Source: Xanthocytophaga agilis | GTDB lineage: Bacteria; Bacteroidota; Bacteroidia; Cytophagales; 172606-1 | Length of the DNA stretch: 64,000 nt | Direction: 5' to 3' | NCBI RefSeq assembly: GCF_030068605.1 | Contig: NZ_JASJOU010000001.1 | Span: forward strand, 744,001-808,000 | Part shown: piece after piece, positions 17,462 to 26,285 of the stretch | How the letters are laid out: every line of letters begins with the position of its first letter | Position numbering within the stretch: the first letter of the stretch is position 1 | The notes under the pieces: model-generated | The model's database searches: none | What the model saw: only the letters and a program-made list of their open reading frames with translations | Told to the model about the DNA's origin: nothing | Made by a program: the position numbers and the translations under genes

Positions 17462-18034
17462 TTATAATAGGAGTTTCCTTCTGATACGACTTAACTGGGT
17501 AGGGGTGATGCCTAAAAAAGAGGCAATATGGTATTGGGAGATTTGTTGCTCTAAATCGGGATAGTTCTTCTGAAATTGTAAATAACGTTGATCCGCGTTA
17601 AGTACAACAATTTCTACTTCCTTCTTTTCATTTTCTACAAAATAATTTTCTGCAAACTTTCGGGCGAGCCTCTCCAAATCCGGATATAATGGATATAAAC
17701 TACTAATGGTTATATAGTCAGCTTTTAGGATCTGACAATCGGTTAAAGCTTGCTGAGTAAACAGGCTGGGTGTACCCGTGATCAGGGAGGCATAACTACC
17801 AATTATAGATGGAAATGTGAAAAATCGTTTATTATACTCAGAACCATCCCTGGTTCGATGAAAGGCTCTTACCACACCCTTTTGTAAGAAAGCAAACTCT
17901 TTAGCTACTTGCCCCTCTTGAATATAATAAGATCTTTTTGATAGAACGGAATAGCTAAAATGAGATTGGATAGCCTGCCAGGTATGCTCATGAAGTGGAG
18001 AAATTGCATTCAAATAGGTTTTAAGTGATTCCAT
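17462..18034 (-). CDS. Crp/Fnr-family transcriptional regulator
   Basis: A 190-residue protein with a cyclic-nucleotide-binding fold (about 20-115: SYYIQEGQVAKEFAFLQKGV and the SEYNKRFFTFP turn) and a short C-terminal helix-turn-helix, ASFLGITPTQLSRIRRKL. This compact form is the usual one in Bacteroidota. The arginine that contacts cAMP is not in the expected place, so the ligand may differ. The serine hydrolase gene follows 89 bases later on the same strand and may be co-transcribed. Confidence 0.85.
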   Translation of the reverse strand: MESLKTYLNAISPLHEHTWQAIQSHFSYSVLSKRSYYIQEGQVAKEFAFLQKGVVRAFHRTRDGSEYNKRFFTFPSIIGSYASLITGTPSLFTQQALTDCQILKADYITISSLYPLYPDLERLARKFAENYFVENEKKEVEIVVLNADQRYLQFQKNYPDLEQQISQYHIASFLGITPTQLSRIRRKLLL

Positions 18035-18059
18035 GAGGTTGTACCTGTCTTAAAAATAG

Positions 18060-18067
18060 CAAATGTA
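18060..18067 (-). promoter_or_regulatory. -7 element of the Crp-type gene
   Basis: Read on the minus strand this is TACATTTG, a TA-N2-TTTG match, 26 bases upstream of the start codon. Confidence 0.5.
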
Positions 18068-18343
18068 AAGTTGCACTTCTCAAAGTGTAATAAGTGAGAT
18101 TATGTCTAACTTACCAAATTTTTTACAAATAACATATATCCTTACTTACTCGTATTTCTTCAGTTGGATTCGTTTATGGTAAGTAGATTGTTTGAACAAA
18201 AATGATAGCAACTTTTATAATTAACAAAAGATCTTGCTTCTATGTAAACTATTCTTTTTCGCAATCACCCTTTGTTTTGTTATTTTTTACCCTGTAGTGC
18301 TTTAGAATAATAGTAGATATTTGCTCCATTAATTTTAGCTGTT

Positions 18344-19135
18344 ATGCAACAAAAAGAAATCAAGCTATATGAGAGATCTGTACCAGGATCTGAGAACTGG
18401 AATTGGACAGAAGACAAAAATGATCGGAACAGAGCAAATATTATGACGGTATATAATGTGGTAGATCCGACATTAAGCGTTTTTTACCTGACCCCGCAGT
18501 TACAACTGGAACTTCAGTGATTGTTTGTCCCGGAGGTGGATTTCACTTTCTGGCTATTGATCATGAGGGGACTATTATTGCAAAAGAGCTGATAAAGAAG
18601 GGAATTACTGTTTTTGTTTTAAAATACAAGCTATTACATATTTTTAGTGATAGCCCTTTCGAGGATATGCTTACAACGGAAGATCCTTCCGGTTATTCCA
18701 CTTGCTATTGCAGATGGAAGACAAGCCATAACTTACGTCCGGCGACATGCTGAAGTGTATAAGATAGCTGTTGATCGAATTGGCATCATGGGCTTTTCTG
18801 CTGGAGGTCTGGTAGCTGCTGCTACTGCTTTTGAGTATACTGCAGAGAATCGTCCTGACTTTGTGGTTCCTGTATATGCCGACTTACCTGAATGGATACA
18901 AGATCCCATGCTCCCTAGTGCACCTCCCTTGTTTCTGGCTTGTACGCAGGATGATGAATTCGGATTTGTTACCCATGCCTTAAAACTATACACAAAATGG
19001 TATACAGCCCAACGTCCGGTAGAAATGCATCTATATACAAAAGGAGGGCATGGCTTTGGGGTAGGCAATATCGTTGATACTACTTACCAATGGCTTGATC
19101 AGTTGAGTAGATTGTTAGCTGTATTGGGAATGTAA
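18344..19135 (+). pseudogene. Alpha/beta hydrolase (acetyl esterase-like) with two frame breaks
   Basis: The gene starts at ATG 18344 (MQQKEIKLYERSVPGSENW) and reads to TGA at 18518. At the T run 18480-18485 a shift by one base restores PDPAVTTGTSVIVCPGGG, the expected oxyanion strand, so one T appears lost. That frame continues through FHFLAIDHEG and VFVLKYKLLH. After about DSPFEDML (near 18660-18680) the frame shifts again and continues as ILPVIPLAIADGRQA, DRIGIMGFSAGG (nucleophile Ser) and HLYTKGGHGFG (catalytic His). Both halves are clearly one BD-FAE/acetyl esterase-type protein. The second break may include a small deletion. Confidence 0.82.
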
Positions 19136-19149
19136 CCCGGAAATTTGTC

Positions 19150-19437
19150 ATTGATCAGAACTATGTTCAATACGGAAAAATATCTAAACTATGGTCAAAA
19201 TGACAATTGATGGCTGATTGATTGGGTAACTATCCATCAAGCAAAGCGACCTTGCTTCGAATCTCTTTACAAAATGACTGGAACTTTGTTCACTTTCAAT
19301 TTTGACTGGAGTTCCAGTCATTTTTTGTTTTAACCGGAATACCAGTCGCTTTTCAGAAATATTCGAATAATGTTCACTTTTACCTTTGACCAGAACTCAG
19401 TTCAATTTTGAGAATGACCATACTTCCAGTTATCGGT
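19150..19437 (+). repeat. Leader plus tandem 28-30 bp semi-palindromic units (copy A)
   Basis: Units begin near 19272, 19302, 19332, 19359, 19385 and 19414, with an isolated one near 19150. Each follows the pattern TTGAC-YGGA-AYT-C/G-GT-CA. The unit at 19304-19321 is a perfect palindrome, TGACTGGAGTTCCAGTCA. A leader of about 45 bases (19228-19271) with a small hairpin precedes the units. The same leader and units occur on the other strand at 39884-39961, and the units recur at 48973-49113. No open frame is present. Confidence 0.7.
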
Positions 19438-19500
19438 ATAGTCTCTTATGACCTTTGGTATATTTTCTATAACAAAAAAGATTTATGTAGTGCAGAGCTT

Positions 19501-20352
19501 TTACTGTAAGGGAATACTGTTCATTCTTCTGAAATCAGACGGGTTCATGCCTTTGTATTTTTTAAAGGCTCTATTCAGGTGGCTTTCGTCTGTAAAGTTA
19601 AACTCATAAGCAATCTCATTTATTCGCATGGCACTATGTAACAGTCTTGTTTCTACTAATCTCATTTTATAGTTGACTATATAGTTTTGCAAGGTGTCTC
19701 CTGTCTGTTTCTTAAAGTAGCGTCCTAAGTAATTAAGTGAAATATTAAAATGTTGGCTTAACTTATGTGCTTTCAGATTTTTGGGCTCGAAGATATTCTG
19801 CTGAATGTAATTTAGCATTTCTAGGATAGGTTCACCTGTTGATTCATTGATATTCTTAGGCAGTTTTAATGCAATATTTCTGGCAACAATCGTAATAATT
19901 GTATTAATGATTTGTTCAGATATACGATTGTAATAGAGCTGTTGATTAGTTTGTTCATTCAAAATACTCTCTACAAGCATAGCAATGAAAGGTTTGTCTA
20001 CTTTGTTTTTTAGTATACAGCCAGGACGGTGACTGGCATTTTGCAGGATATATTCTACCTGTTTGACTATGTCTTTGTCTTTGCTGATATTATCCTTCAC
20101 ATACAATTCATTAAACCGTAGGAAAAAGAACGTTGTAGTGGTATCAATCACAAAGGAGTATTCATCCTGAGGTGTCAGTAAGAACAAGTTTCCCTTCCGG
20201 TAATTGAAGTGATTTTTATTGACAGTCTGCACACCTGTTCCATCAACGACATAAATCAGTTCAAAAAAGTTGTTACGCTTTGTTGTTCGGGTATAGCGTT
20301 GTAATTCCTTCCATTCGATTTCGTATTGCCTATATAATGTTGCTCCATGCAT
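19501..20352 (-). CDS. AraC-family transcriptional regulator
   Basis: A 283-residue regulator. The N-terminal cupin-like part (about 20-95) includes ELIYVVDGTGVQTV and KGNLFLLTPQDEYSF. The C-terminal DNA-binding region has AHKLSQHFNISLNYLGRYF and RINEIAYEFNFTDESHL, closed by FKKYKGMNPSDFRR. It is divergent from the lipocalin-like gene at 20580, with paired promoters between. It probably responds to a small molecule; the ligand is not evident. Confidence 0.9.
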   Translation of the reverse strand: MHGATLYRQYEIEWKELQRYTRTTKRNNFFELIYVVDGTGVQTVNKNHFNYRKGNLFLLTPQDEYSFVIDTTTTFFFLRFNELYVKDNISKDKDIVKQVEYILQNASHRPGCILKNKVDKPFIAMLVESILNEQTNQQLYYNRISEQIINTIITIVARNIALKLPKNINESTGEPILEMLNYIQQNIFEPKNLKAHKLSQHFNISLNYLGRYFKKQTGDTLQNYIVNYKMRLVETRLLHSAMRINEIAYEFNFTDESHLNRAFKKYKGMNPSDFRRMNSIPLQ

Positions 20353-20373
20353 GGTTGTATAGTACAGAATAAG

Positions 20374-20418
20374 TGTAAAGTTTTACAAATCGCGAAGGAT
20401 AGCAAATGTATACTTTTG
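20374..20418. promoter_or_regulatory. Divergent promoters with a palindrome
   Basis: CAAATGTA (20403-20410) is a minus-strand -7 element, TACATTTG. TACTTTTG (20411-20418) is a plus-strand one directly beside it. TGTAAA-GT-TTTACA (20374-20387) is a palindrome between the minus promoter and the AraC start codon and could be its operator. Confidence 0.5.
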
Positions 20419-20579
20419 TCTTAATAAAACTCTTTAACGATAAGAGAATTAGTAATCAGAAGAAGAGTAGAAGCTATAGCTGCTTTTTGAGAAATACTTA
20501 TATGTATGAACAAAGATTGTTTCTGAGAACACTTTAATCAACCTATACTTCACTGGGTTTTAAACCACAAAAAAGCAAC

Positions 20580-21149
20580 ATGAACAAACTATTCACAGTG
20601 ATTTTACTGTTTGTATCTGTATATTCTTCAATAGCTCAAACAAATAGCAATCAGGTAGCGAAAAAAGGAGAGAAGAAGTCTGTCGATGTATCAGTCTCAG
20701 AAGACCAGGATGCTGGGTTTCCTCTTGCCGGAACTTGGATGTTAAAGGCAGCACAGGTACTTCTTCCGGATGGAAGTCTGGTTACAGACACTGCCTATGG
20801 GAAAAATGCAAAAGGTGTTTTGATGATTGATTCCGACGGACAGTACTCCTTACAGATCTTTCGACCAGATCGCCCAAAGTTTGCCTCAGGGGATAAGAAG
20901 CGAGGAACACCCAAGGAATACGAATCTGCTCTTTTAGGAATTAGCACCCATATAGGGCATATCAAAATGGATACTGTGAATAAGGTATTGACGTTTCAGA
21001 TTGACTATGCCGCCTACCCAAACTGGGAGAGTACAACGCAAGTCCGAAAGTTCAGACTTTTGAATGATGAATTGTATTATCAAGTACCATCCACTGTCGC
21101 TGCCGGAACAACTGCAGTGTCGGTCTGGAAACGTGTCAGAAAAAAGTAA
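20580..21149 (+). CDS. Exported lipocalin-like domain protein
   Basis: A 189-residue protein with signal peptide (residues 1-19, ending SIAQ). The domain starts at about 50 with LAGTWMLKAAQVLLPDGS and carries the run GVLMIDSDGQYSLQIFRPDR, then PKFASGD, the strong signature of the lipocalin-like family PF13924. It also has PNWESTTQVRKF, another conserved strand. Such proteins are presumed to bind small hydrophobic molecules. It is divergent from an AraC regulator. The long leader (about 155 bases) is unusual. Confidence 0.82.
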   Translation: MNKLFTVILLFVSVYSSIAQTNSNQVAKKGEKKSVDVSVSEDQDAGFPLAGTWMLKAAQVLLPDGSLVTDTAYGKNAKGVLMIDSDGQYSLQIFRPDRPKFASGDKKRGTPKEYESALLGISTHIGHIKMDTVNKVLTFQIDYAAYPNWESTTQVRKFRLLNDELYYQVPSTVAAGTTAVSVWKRVRKK

Positions 21150-21351
21150 AGCAAGAAAATAGGTTTGTTGGTTACTGATTTCCTATTTTCCTGGCATCAT
21201 TTGTCAGAATTGGTTATTTCCCATTCATAAAAAACATTACTCCTTGAGAAACACCATTTCGACTACAACTTCTGCATTATTGGCTACTTTTTTATTTGTA
21301 ATCGTTGTGACCTTTGCCTCATCACAAAATCAATAAAAAACGTAGAATACT

Positions 21352-22092
21352 ATGGAACGTACATTGGAAGGTAAGGTCATTGCTATTACAGGGGCTAGTA
21401 GTGGTATAGGTGAAGCAACTGCATTGTTGCTGGCAGAAAAAGGAGCTAAGGTTGTATTGGGGGCACGCAGAACAGAACGTTTGCAAAGTCTCTCGGATCG
21501 TATTGAGGCAGCAGGAGGATCTTGTATCTGGTTAGAAGCAGATGTAACCCAGCGGAACGATCTCCAAAAGCTGGTGGATCTGGCTTGTGAACGGTTTGGA
21601 ACACTGGATGTGATAATCAATAATGCCGGGGTAGGACAGTTGTCGCGTATAGATGAACTGGATGTAGAAGGGTGGGAGCAGATGATAGATGTGAATCTGA
21701 AAGGTGTATTATATGGAATTGCAGCCGCTATGCCTGTGTTTCTGAAACAAGGATCAGGGCATATAGTGAATGTAATCTCTACATCGGGAATTAAAATTGT
21801 TCCTACACAAGGTGTATATGCTGGAACCAAGAATGCAGTTCGTACTATCACAGAAGCGCTACGGCAGGAGTCGGCTGGACAGGTACGGGTAACAGGTATT
21901 TCTCCTGGATTTGTTCAGACAGAGATGCCCAATGCTATGAAAAATGTAACTATGAAAAATGCGATTAGAGATACTATGGAATCAATTGCCATTTCTCCTC
22001 AGGCTATTGCCCGAGCTATTGCGTTTGCGATTGAGCAACCAGCAGATGTAGAAATCGGAGACCTTGTCATTCGGCCTTCTGTACAGAATTGA
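21352..22092 (+). CDS. Short-chain dehydrogenase/reductase
   Basis: A 246-residue classical SDR. It has the cofactor motif TGASSGIGEA (about 13-22), the NNAGV motif (about 89-93), the catalytic Ser in NVISTSG and the pair Tyr/Lys in VYAGTKNA. GFVQTEMP follows as expected. It works in the cytoplasm as an NAD(P)-dependent oxidoreductase. An AraC regulator begins 65 bases downstream on the same strand. The substrate is not clear. Confidence 0.92.
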   Translation: MERTLEGKVIAITGASSGIGEATALLLAEKGAKVVLGARRTERLQSLSDRIEAAGGSCIWLEADVTQRNDLQKLVDLACERFGTLDVIINNAGVGQLSRIDELDVEGWEQMIDVNLKGVLYGIAAAMPVFLKQGSGHIVNVISTSGIKIVPTQGVYAGTKNAVRTITEALRQESAGQVRVTGISPGFVQTEMPNAMKNVTMKNAIRDTMESIAISPQAIARAIAFAIEQPADVEIGDLVIRPSVQN

Positions 22093-22157
22093 GCGTATTA
22101 TTGCCCTGTTAGGCTGGGGAAACTTCCTCCTTATATGTTATTGCTACTATTTCAATT

Positions 22158-23069
22158 ATGAAAACAACCGCAGAACAACCTTATATTTTTGAGAATATCT
22201 CTGATCTGATGCGGCGCCTGGAGCAGCCTAAGCCTTTACACCCGTTGGTAGCATTAGTAAACTATGGTAGCATTAAAGTAAATGTGGCAGATGTTGGACA
22301 ACGGTTTGGGTTAAATTTTTATAAGATTTCCTTTAAAACAGATTTCAAAGGACAGGTCAGGTATGGACAAGGATATTATGATTTTGAAGAAGGAGGATTG
22401 GCATTTCTGGCTCCCAACCAGATTGTTACTGCCTACGAACAAGAGAAAACATATGAAGGGTATACCTTTTTCTTTCATCCTGATTTTATCCGGAATTACC
22501 CGTTGGGAAAACGCATTCATACCTATGGTTTTTTCTCCTATGCTGTTTCTGAGGCATTGTTTTTATCAGAAAAAGAAAAAGAAACTATTAGGTCTGTTTT
22601 TAACCATATTGCATTGGAACTGGAAAACAATATTGATCAGTTTAGCCAGGATGTGATGATTTCACAGATAGAATTGTTACTCAATTATAGTAATCGGTTT
22701 TACCACAGACAGTTTCTTACTCGTAAAACAGTGCACAATGAATGGCTGGAACAAATGAATAGTTTTTTAGCTGATAGACTGGATAATGCGGTGTTGAGTG
22801 GTTTGCCCAATGCACAAGAACTGGCTGATTACTTGAAAGTGTCACCACGCTATCTGACAGATATGCTGAAAACACTAACAGGCCAGAATACACAACAGTA
22901 TATTCATGGCCTGTTGATGGAAAAAGCCAAAGATCTGCTTAGCATCAGTCAACTGAGTATATCAGAAATAGCCTATAAACTGGGCTTTGAACATCCCCAG
23001 TCTTTTCATAAACTGTTTAAACAAAAGATGGGGATGTCACCTGTGGCATTCAGGCAGTCGTTTGAGTAA
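22158..23069 (+). CDS. AraC-family transcriptional regulator
   Basis: A 303-residue regulator with a sensor-type N-terminus (about 20-120: FGLNFYKISFKTDFKGQVRY and GGLAFLAPNQIVTAYE). The C-terminal region holds two helix-turn-helix units, QELADYLKVSPRYLTDMLK and SISEIAYKLGFEHPQSFHKL, ending FKQKMGMSPVAFRQ. It follows the SDR gene in the same direction and likely forms a two-gene unit with it; the pairing of SDR and AraC is common and suggests it controls the SDR. Confidence 0.9.
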   Translation: MKTTAEQPYIFENISDLMRRLEQPKPLHPLVALVNYGSIKVNVADVGQRFGLNFYKISFKTDFKGQVRYGQGYYDFEEGGLAFLAPNQIVTAYEQEKTYEGYTFFFHPDFIRNYPLGKRIHTYGFFSYAVSEALFLSEKEKETIRSVFNHIALELENNIDQFSQDVMISQIELLLNYSNRFYHRQFLTRKTVHNEWLEQMNSFLADRLDNAVLSGLPNAQELADYLKVSPRYLTDMLKTLTGQNTQQYIHGLLMEKAKDLLSISQLSISEIAYKLGFEHPQSFHKLFKQKMGMSPVAFRQSFE

Positions 23070-23107
23070 TAATGTTGTTTTAATACAACTTTGTTTCTTT
23101 ACATTCA

Positions 23108-24115
23108 TCACAACTCTTGCATAATCTCAGCAAAAATCCGATAGGAGTTTAACCGATCCTCATGGTGGTAAATATGTGAGGCAACCATGATCTCATTTAC
23201 CCCTGTTTGTTTCAGAAACTCAGTTGTTTGTTGTTTTACTGTTTCTTTGCTACCCACAAAAGTATATTTTAACATACGTTGCAGGGCAGGATCATGAGAA
23301 AGCTGGCGTAACTGAGGTGTCATGTCAATCGGTTCCTGCATGTAATCACTTTGTCCGGTAAGTACACCAACAATCAGACGGATTAATGTAGTAGAGATAC
23401 GTTCAGCTTGCTGATCCGTTTCTGCCGCAATGACATTAATACAAGCAATAGTATACGGTTCCTGTAAGAATGACGAAGGCTTAAACTCATTGTAGTAAAT
23501 ATGCAGAGCTTCAAATAACTGGGCAGGAGCAAAGTGGCTGGCAAAAGCATAAGGTAATCCCAATTTGGCTGCTAGATGGGCACTGTCAGTGCTTGAACCT
23601 AGTATATAGATTGGTACAGAGACACCTTCTGCTACTGTAGCCCGAACTTTAGCACCTTTGTTATCTGATGAAAAATACTGCTGAATCTGTTTGATCTCTT
23701 CCGGAAACTGGTAGACAGATTGCATCCTGTCTGAACGGATAGCATGAGCTGTAACCTGGTCAGTGCCAGGTGCTCTGCCCAAACCTAGGTCAATGCGATC
23801 AGGGTAGAGAGAGCCAAGGGTGCCGAATTGTTCAGAAACAATAAGGGGAGAGTGATTGGGTAGCATCACACCTCCTGAGCCTACCCGTATTTTTTTAGTA
23901 CCTCCGGCAATATGGCCGATTAGTACTGAAGGGGCTGAACTGGCAATACTTGCCATGTTGTGATGTTCAGCCAGCCAGAAACGTTTATAACCCAGCTCTT
24001 CGGCTTTTTGCGCAAGGTCAAGGCTTTTTTCGAATGTTTGGGCTGGAGAACTGCCATTGGCTACACTGGCTAGTTCCAATATAGAATAAGAGAGAGACTT
24101 TCGGTTACTTGTCAT
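23108..24115 (-). CDS. LLM-class flavin-dependent oxidoreductase (luciferase-like)
   Basis: A 335-residue protein of the MsnO8/luciferase-like type. Conserved blocks are LAEHHNMASIASSAPSVL (about 49-66), KIRVGSGGVMLPNHSPL (about 76-92), DLGLGRAPGTD (110-120) and ILGSSTDSAHLAA. They form the barrel that binds FMN or F420. It is divergent from an HxlR regulator; HxlR proteins commonly control such oxidoreductases in response to electrophiles or aldehydes. Substrate unknown. Confidence 0.9.
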   Translation of the reverse strand: MTSNRKSLSYSILELASVANGSSPAQTFEKSLDLAQKAEELGYKRFWLAEHHNMASIASSAPSVLIGHIAGGTKKIRVGSGGVMLPNHSPLIVSEQFGTLGSLYPDRIDLGLGRAPGTDQVTAHAIRSDRMQSVYQFPEEIKQIQQYFSSDNKGAKVRATVAEGVSVPIYILGSSTDSAHLAAKLGLPYAFASHFAPAQLFEALHIYYNEFKPSSFLQEPYTIACINVIAAETDQQAERISTTLIRLIVGVLTGQSDYMQEPIDMTPQLRQLSHDPALQRMLKYTFVGSKETVKQQTTEFLKQTGVNEIMVASHIYHHEDRLNSYRIFAEIMQEL

Positions 24116-24186
24116 TTTTCACTGATTTGAAAAAAAGAAACTATTGCTCTTTAGTTACACAAAGGAACTAAGGTTAGTTCGGATTT

Positions 24187-24219
24187 GTAACCATTTATAC
24201 TCTGATAGTGGTAACTTTG
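24187..24219. promoter_or_regulatory. Possible HxlR operator overlapping a -7 element
   Basis: GTAACCA (24187-24193) and TGGTAAC (24209-24215) are exact inverted copies. TAACTTTG (24212-24219) is a TA-N2-TTTG match that overlaps the right arm, 11 bases before the HxlR start. This fits an auto-regulated divergent region, but the layout is inferred. Confidence 0.45.
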
Positions 24220-24230
24220 AAGTAACTAAA

Positions 24231-24614
24231 ATGAATCGCGAAAAATTTGCCTACAGTTCCTGTCCACTTGTAAAAGCTATGACAGCCCTGGGTTCCAAGT
24301 GGAAACCAATTATTGTATGTGTAATCCGGGATAAGAAAGTCCGGTTTGGACAATTGGCAGCTATTATGGATGTCATCTCCAGAAAGGTACTTACTGACCA
24401 GTTGCGTGAACTGGAGGCCGATGGCATTCTGATTCGGGAAGAATTTAAGGAGTTACCACCTCGTGTTGAGTATAGTCTTACACAGAAAGGACTGGATCTG
24501 TTACCGATTTTTTCTTTGCTGGAAGAGTGGGAGACCAAATATGATCCACAATCAGAAGTGATACATTCAGTAGTCCATTCGTTACATGAACCTGTGCTTA
24601 CCGAAAAGGACTAG
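24231..24614 (+). CDS. HxlR-family transcriptional regulator
   Basis: A 127-residue winged-helix protein. Family features are the early Cys in SSCPLVKAM (Cys11), then LGSKWKPIIV, the recognition region VISRKVLTDQLRELEADGIL and the wing VEYSLTQKGLDLLP. The start at MNREKFAY matches the family start; an upstream in-frame ATG would add 29 odd residues. The Cys may sense oxidants or electrophiles, as in YodB or HypR. It is divergent from the luciferase-like gene. Confidence 0.9.
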   Translation: MNREKFAYSSCPLVKAMTALGSKWKPIIVCVIRDKKVRFGQLAAIMDVISRKVLTDQLRELEADGILIREEFKELPPRVEYSLTQKGLDLLPIFSLLEEWETKYDPQSEVIHSVVHSLHEPVLTEKD

Positions 24615-24663
24615 TAATAAAGGACTAGTAGTGTCAGTCCTGCTATCTGGAAGTCTGGTACTC

Positions 24664-24912
24664 TCATTTGTTTGCTTTGTTTACAATGTGTTTGATTAAA
24701 GGAGTATTTGTATTCAACTTACCCTCGTATACATAGTTGTTTGTAAAAAGTGCACCTATGTAGTTTTCATCTCTGGGAAAATCTCCAACCTCTCCGAAGT
24801 AGGGATTTTTATTTAGCTTAACCTTGAGAGAACAAAAATCCCTGCTTTGAAAGATAGAGTGTATTAAAAAGTCAACTTGAGCAGATGAGATGGTTTGTCT
24901 GCTTACTTTTTG
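24664..24912 (-). pseudogene. Truncated gene remnant, 82 codons without a start
   Basis: The frame between TAA (24913-24915) and TGA (24664-24666) reads like protein: VSRQTISSAQVDFLIHSIF, then LNKNPYFGEVGDFPRDENY, then IGALFTNNYVYEGKLNT, ending VNKANK. It has no ATG, GTG or TTG at a sensible place near the beginning. No family was recognised. It is probably the 3' end of a lost gene. Confidence 0.5.
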
Positions 24913-25019
24913 TTAGAAACAGAACCAGATTTCCAGCCAGTTAGTGTGGCATAGTTCTTTAGTAAGTAATGGCATAGTTTAATTAATAAACCATATTTAC
25001 AATTTTAAAAAATACAACT

Positions 25020-25289
25020 ATGGGACTTTTGACCTGGATTATTTTCGGACTTATAGCTGGTGCCTTGGCAAAACTGATTATGCCAGGGGACCAATCCAAT
25101 AATTGGCTTACTACTATTCTATTAGGTATTGTGGGAGCCGTAATAGGCGGTTTTGTTGCATCTGCCATTGGCTGGGGATCTGTAGATGGCTTCAATTTCA
25201 GAAGTCTGCTCATCGCCATCGGAGGATCGTTGTTATTACTTTGGATATATGCGATGGTTGCCAAACCACGTAGCCGAACCAGAGTATAA
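25020..25289 (+). CDS. GlsB/YeaQ/YmgE family small membrane protein
   Basis: An 89-residue protein with three membrane segments (about 4-17, 28-50, 62-80). The motif GLIAGALAKLIMPG and the run TTILLGIVGAVIGGFV are the family signature (transglycosylase-associated protein). These small inner-membrane proteins are often induced by stress; the exact role is unknown. It stands alone with a strong terminator after it. Confidence 0.92.
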   Translation: MGLLTWIIFGLIAGALAKLIMPGDQSNNWLTTILLGIVGAVIGGFVASAIGWGSVDGFNFRSLLIAIGGSLLLLWIYAMVAKPRSRTRV

Positions 25290-25300
25290 ACATATTTTAC

Positions 25301-25350
25301 AACAAACAAGCCACTGAGTATCTACGGATACTCAGTGGCTTGTTTGTTTC
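25301..25350 (+). terminator. Strong terminator after the YeaQ-type gene
   Basis: A 22-bp perfect stem (25301-25322 with 25327-25348) around a TACG tetraloop, followed by T-rich sequence. Confidence 0.85.
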
Positions 25351-25481
25351 TTATTTGATGCAAACTAGCAGCTTGTATAGAAAGAGAGATTTGATTGATA
25401 CTTTAAGCTTGAGTTGCCACTAGATTCGACCAGAGCTTACAATATAAGTTTAAACCCAGTCAATAAGGAACATCAACCAGT

Positions 25482-26234
25482 ATGAATGCAATCCCAAATC
25501 TATATATAGGCACCTCAGGCTGGAGTTACCGTTGGAAAGAACTATTTTACCCACCAGAACTACCGTCTGCAGACTATTTGCCTTACTACGCCACGCGATT
25601 TAATGCCACAGAAATTAATAGTAGCTTCTACCACTTTACCATGGCTAAAACCATTGAGAAATGGCTACATAGTACCCCTTCTACATTTCGGTTTGCGGCA
25701 AAATTGCATCAGGAAATTACCCATAAACGCAAGTTTGTCAATTGCGCCCAACCATTGGAAAAGTTTATGTCAAGTTATCAGCTAATGGGTAACCGACTGG
25801 GGCCAGTACTGATTCAGCTTGCATCGAGTTTTCACTTTGATAAATCTTTAACTGAAGATTTTTTTGCCATGCTGAGGGAAAAATATCCTACTCAGCCCTT
25901 TGCACTGGAAGTTCGTCATAAATCATGGTTTGTGGAGGACTCCCTGGACTTGATGTGGGATAGAGGAATCAGCTTTGTTATTTCAAGTGGTGGTAAGCGG
26001 TTTCCAGGTCTTGAAGTTGCTACTACAAATACTATATATATGCGTTTACATGGAGACGAGGTGTTGTATTCCTCTTCGTATTCTGATGAGAAGTTGGAAA
26101 AATATGCCCTTATGATCAAGGATTGGTTATTGGATGGGAAAGAAATCTGGGTGTTTTTTAATAACACTATTCAGGGACATGCTATCACAGACTCCAAGAG
26201 ATTATATGGCATGATAGAAGAGCTTGCCAGATAG
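25482..26234 (+). CDS. DUF72 domain-containing protein
   Basis: A 250-residue protein of normal family length. It opens with LYIGTSGWSYRWKELFYPP, the hallmark of DUF72, and has FNATEINSSFYHF, RFAAKLHQEITH and, near the end, WVFFNNTIQGHAI. It folds as a TIM barrel related to endonuclease IV and sugar isomerases. The reaction is not known. No neighbour gives a clue. Confidence 0.92.
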   Translation: MNAIPNLYIGTSGWSYRWKELFYPPELPSADYLPYYATRFNATEINSSFYHFTMAKTIEKWLHSTPSTFRFAAKLHQEITHKRKFVNCAQPLEKFMSSYQLMGNRLGPVLIQLASSFHFDKSLTEDFFAMLREKYPTQPFALEVRHKSWFVEDSLDLMWDRGISFVISSGGKRFPGLEVATTNTIYMRLHGDEVLYSSSYSDEKLEKYALMIKDWLLDGKEIWVFFNNTIQGHAITDSKRLYGMIEELAR

Positions 26235-26285
26235 TTAATAGCAAACTCCCTACTGATTTGTAGCTAATGGGAGAGAGAATTACTA

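Noticed and set aside
19150-19437. CRISPR array
   Set aside because: The period (28-30 bases) is covered almost wholly by the degenerate unit itself; there are no unique spacers between exact repeats, and no cas genes are nearby.
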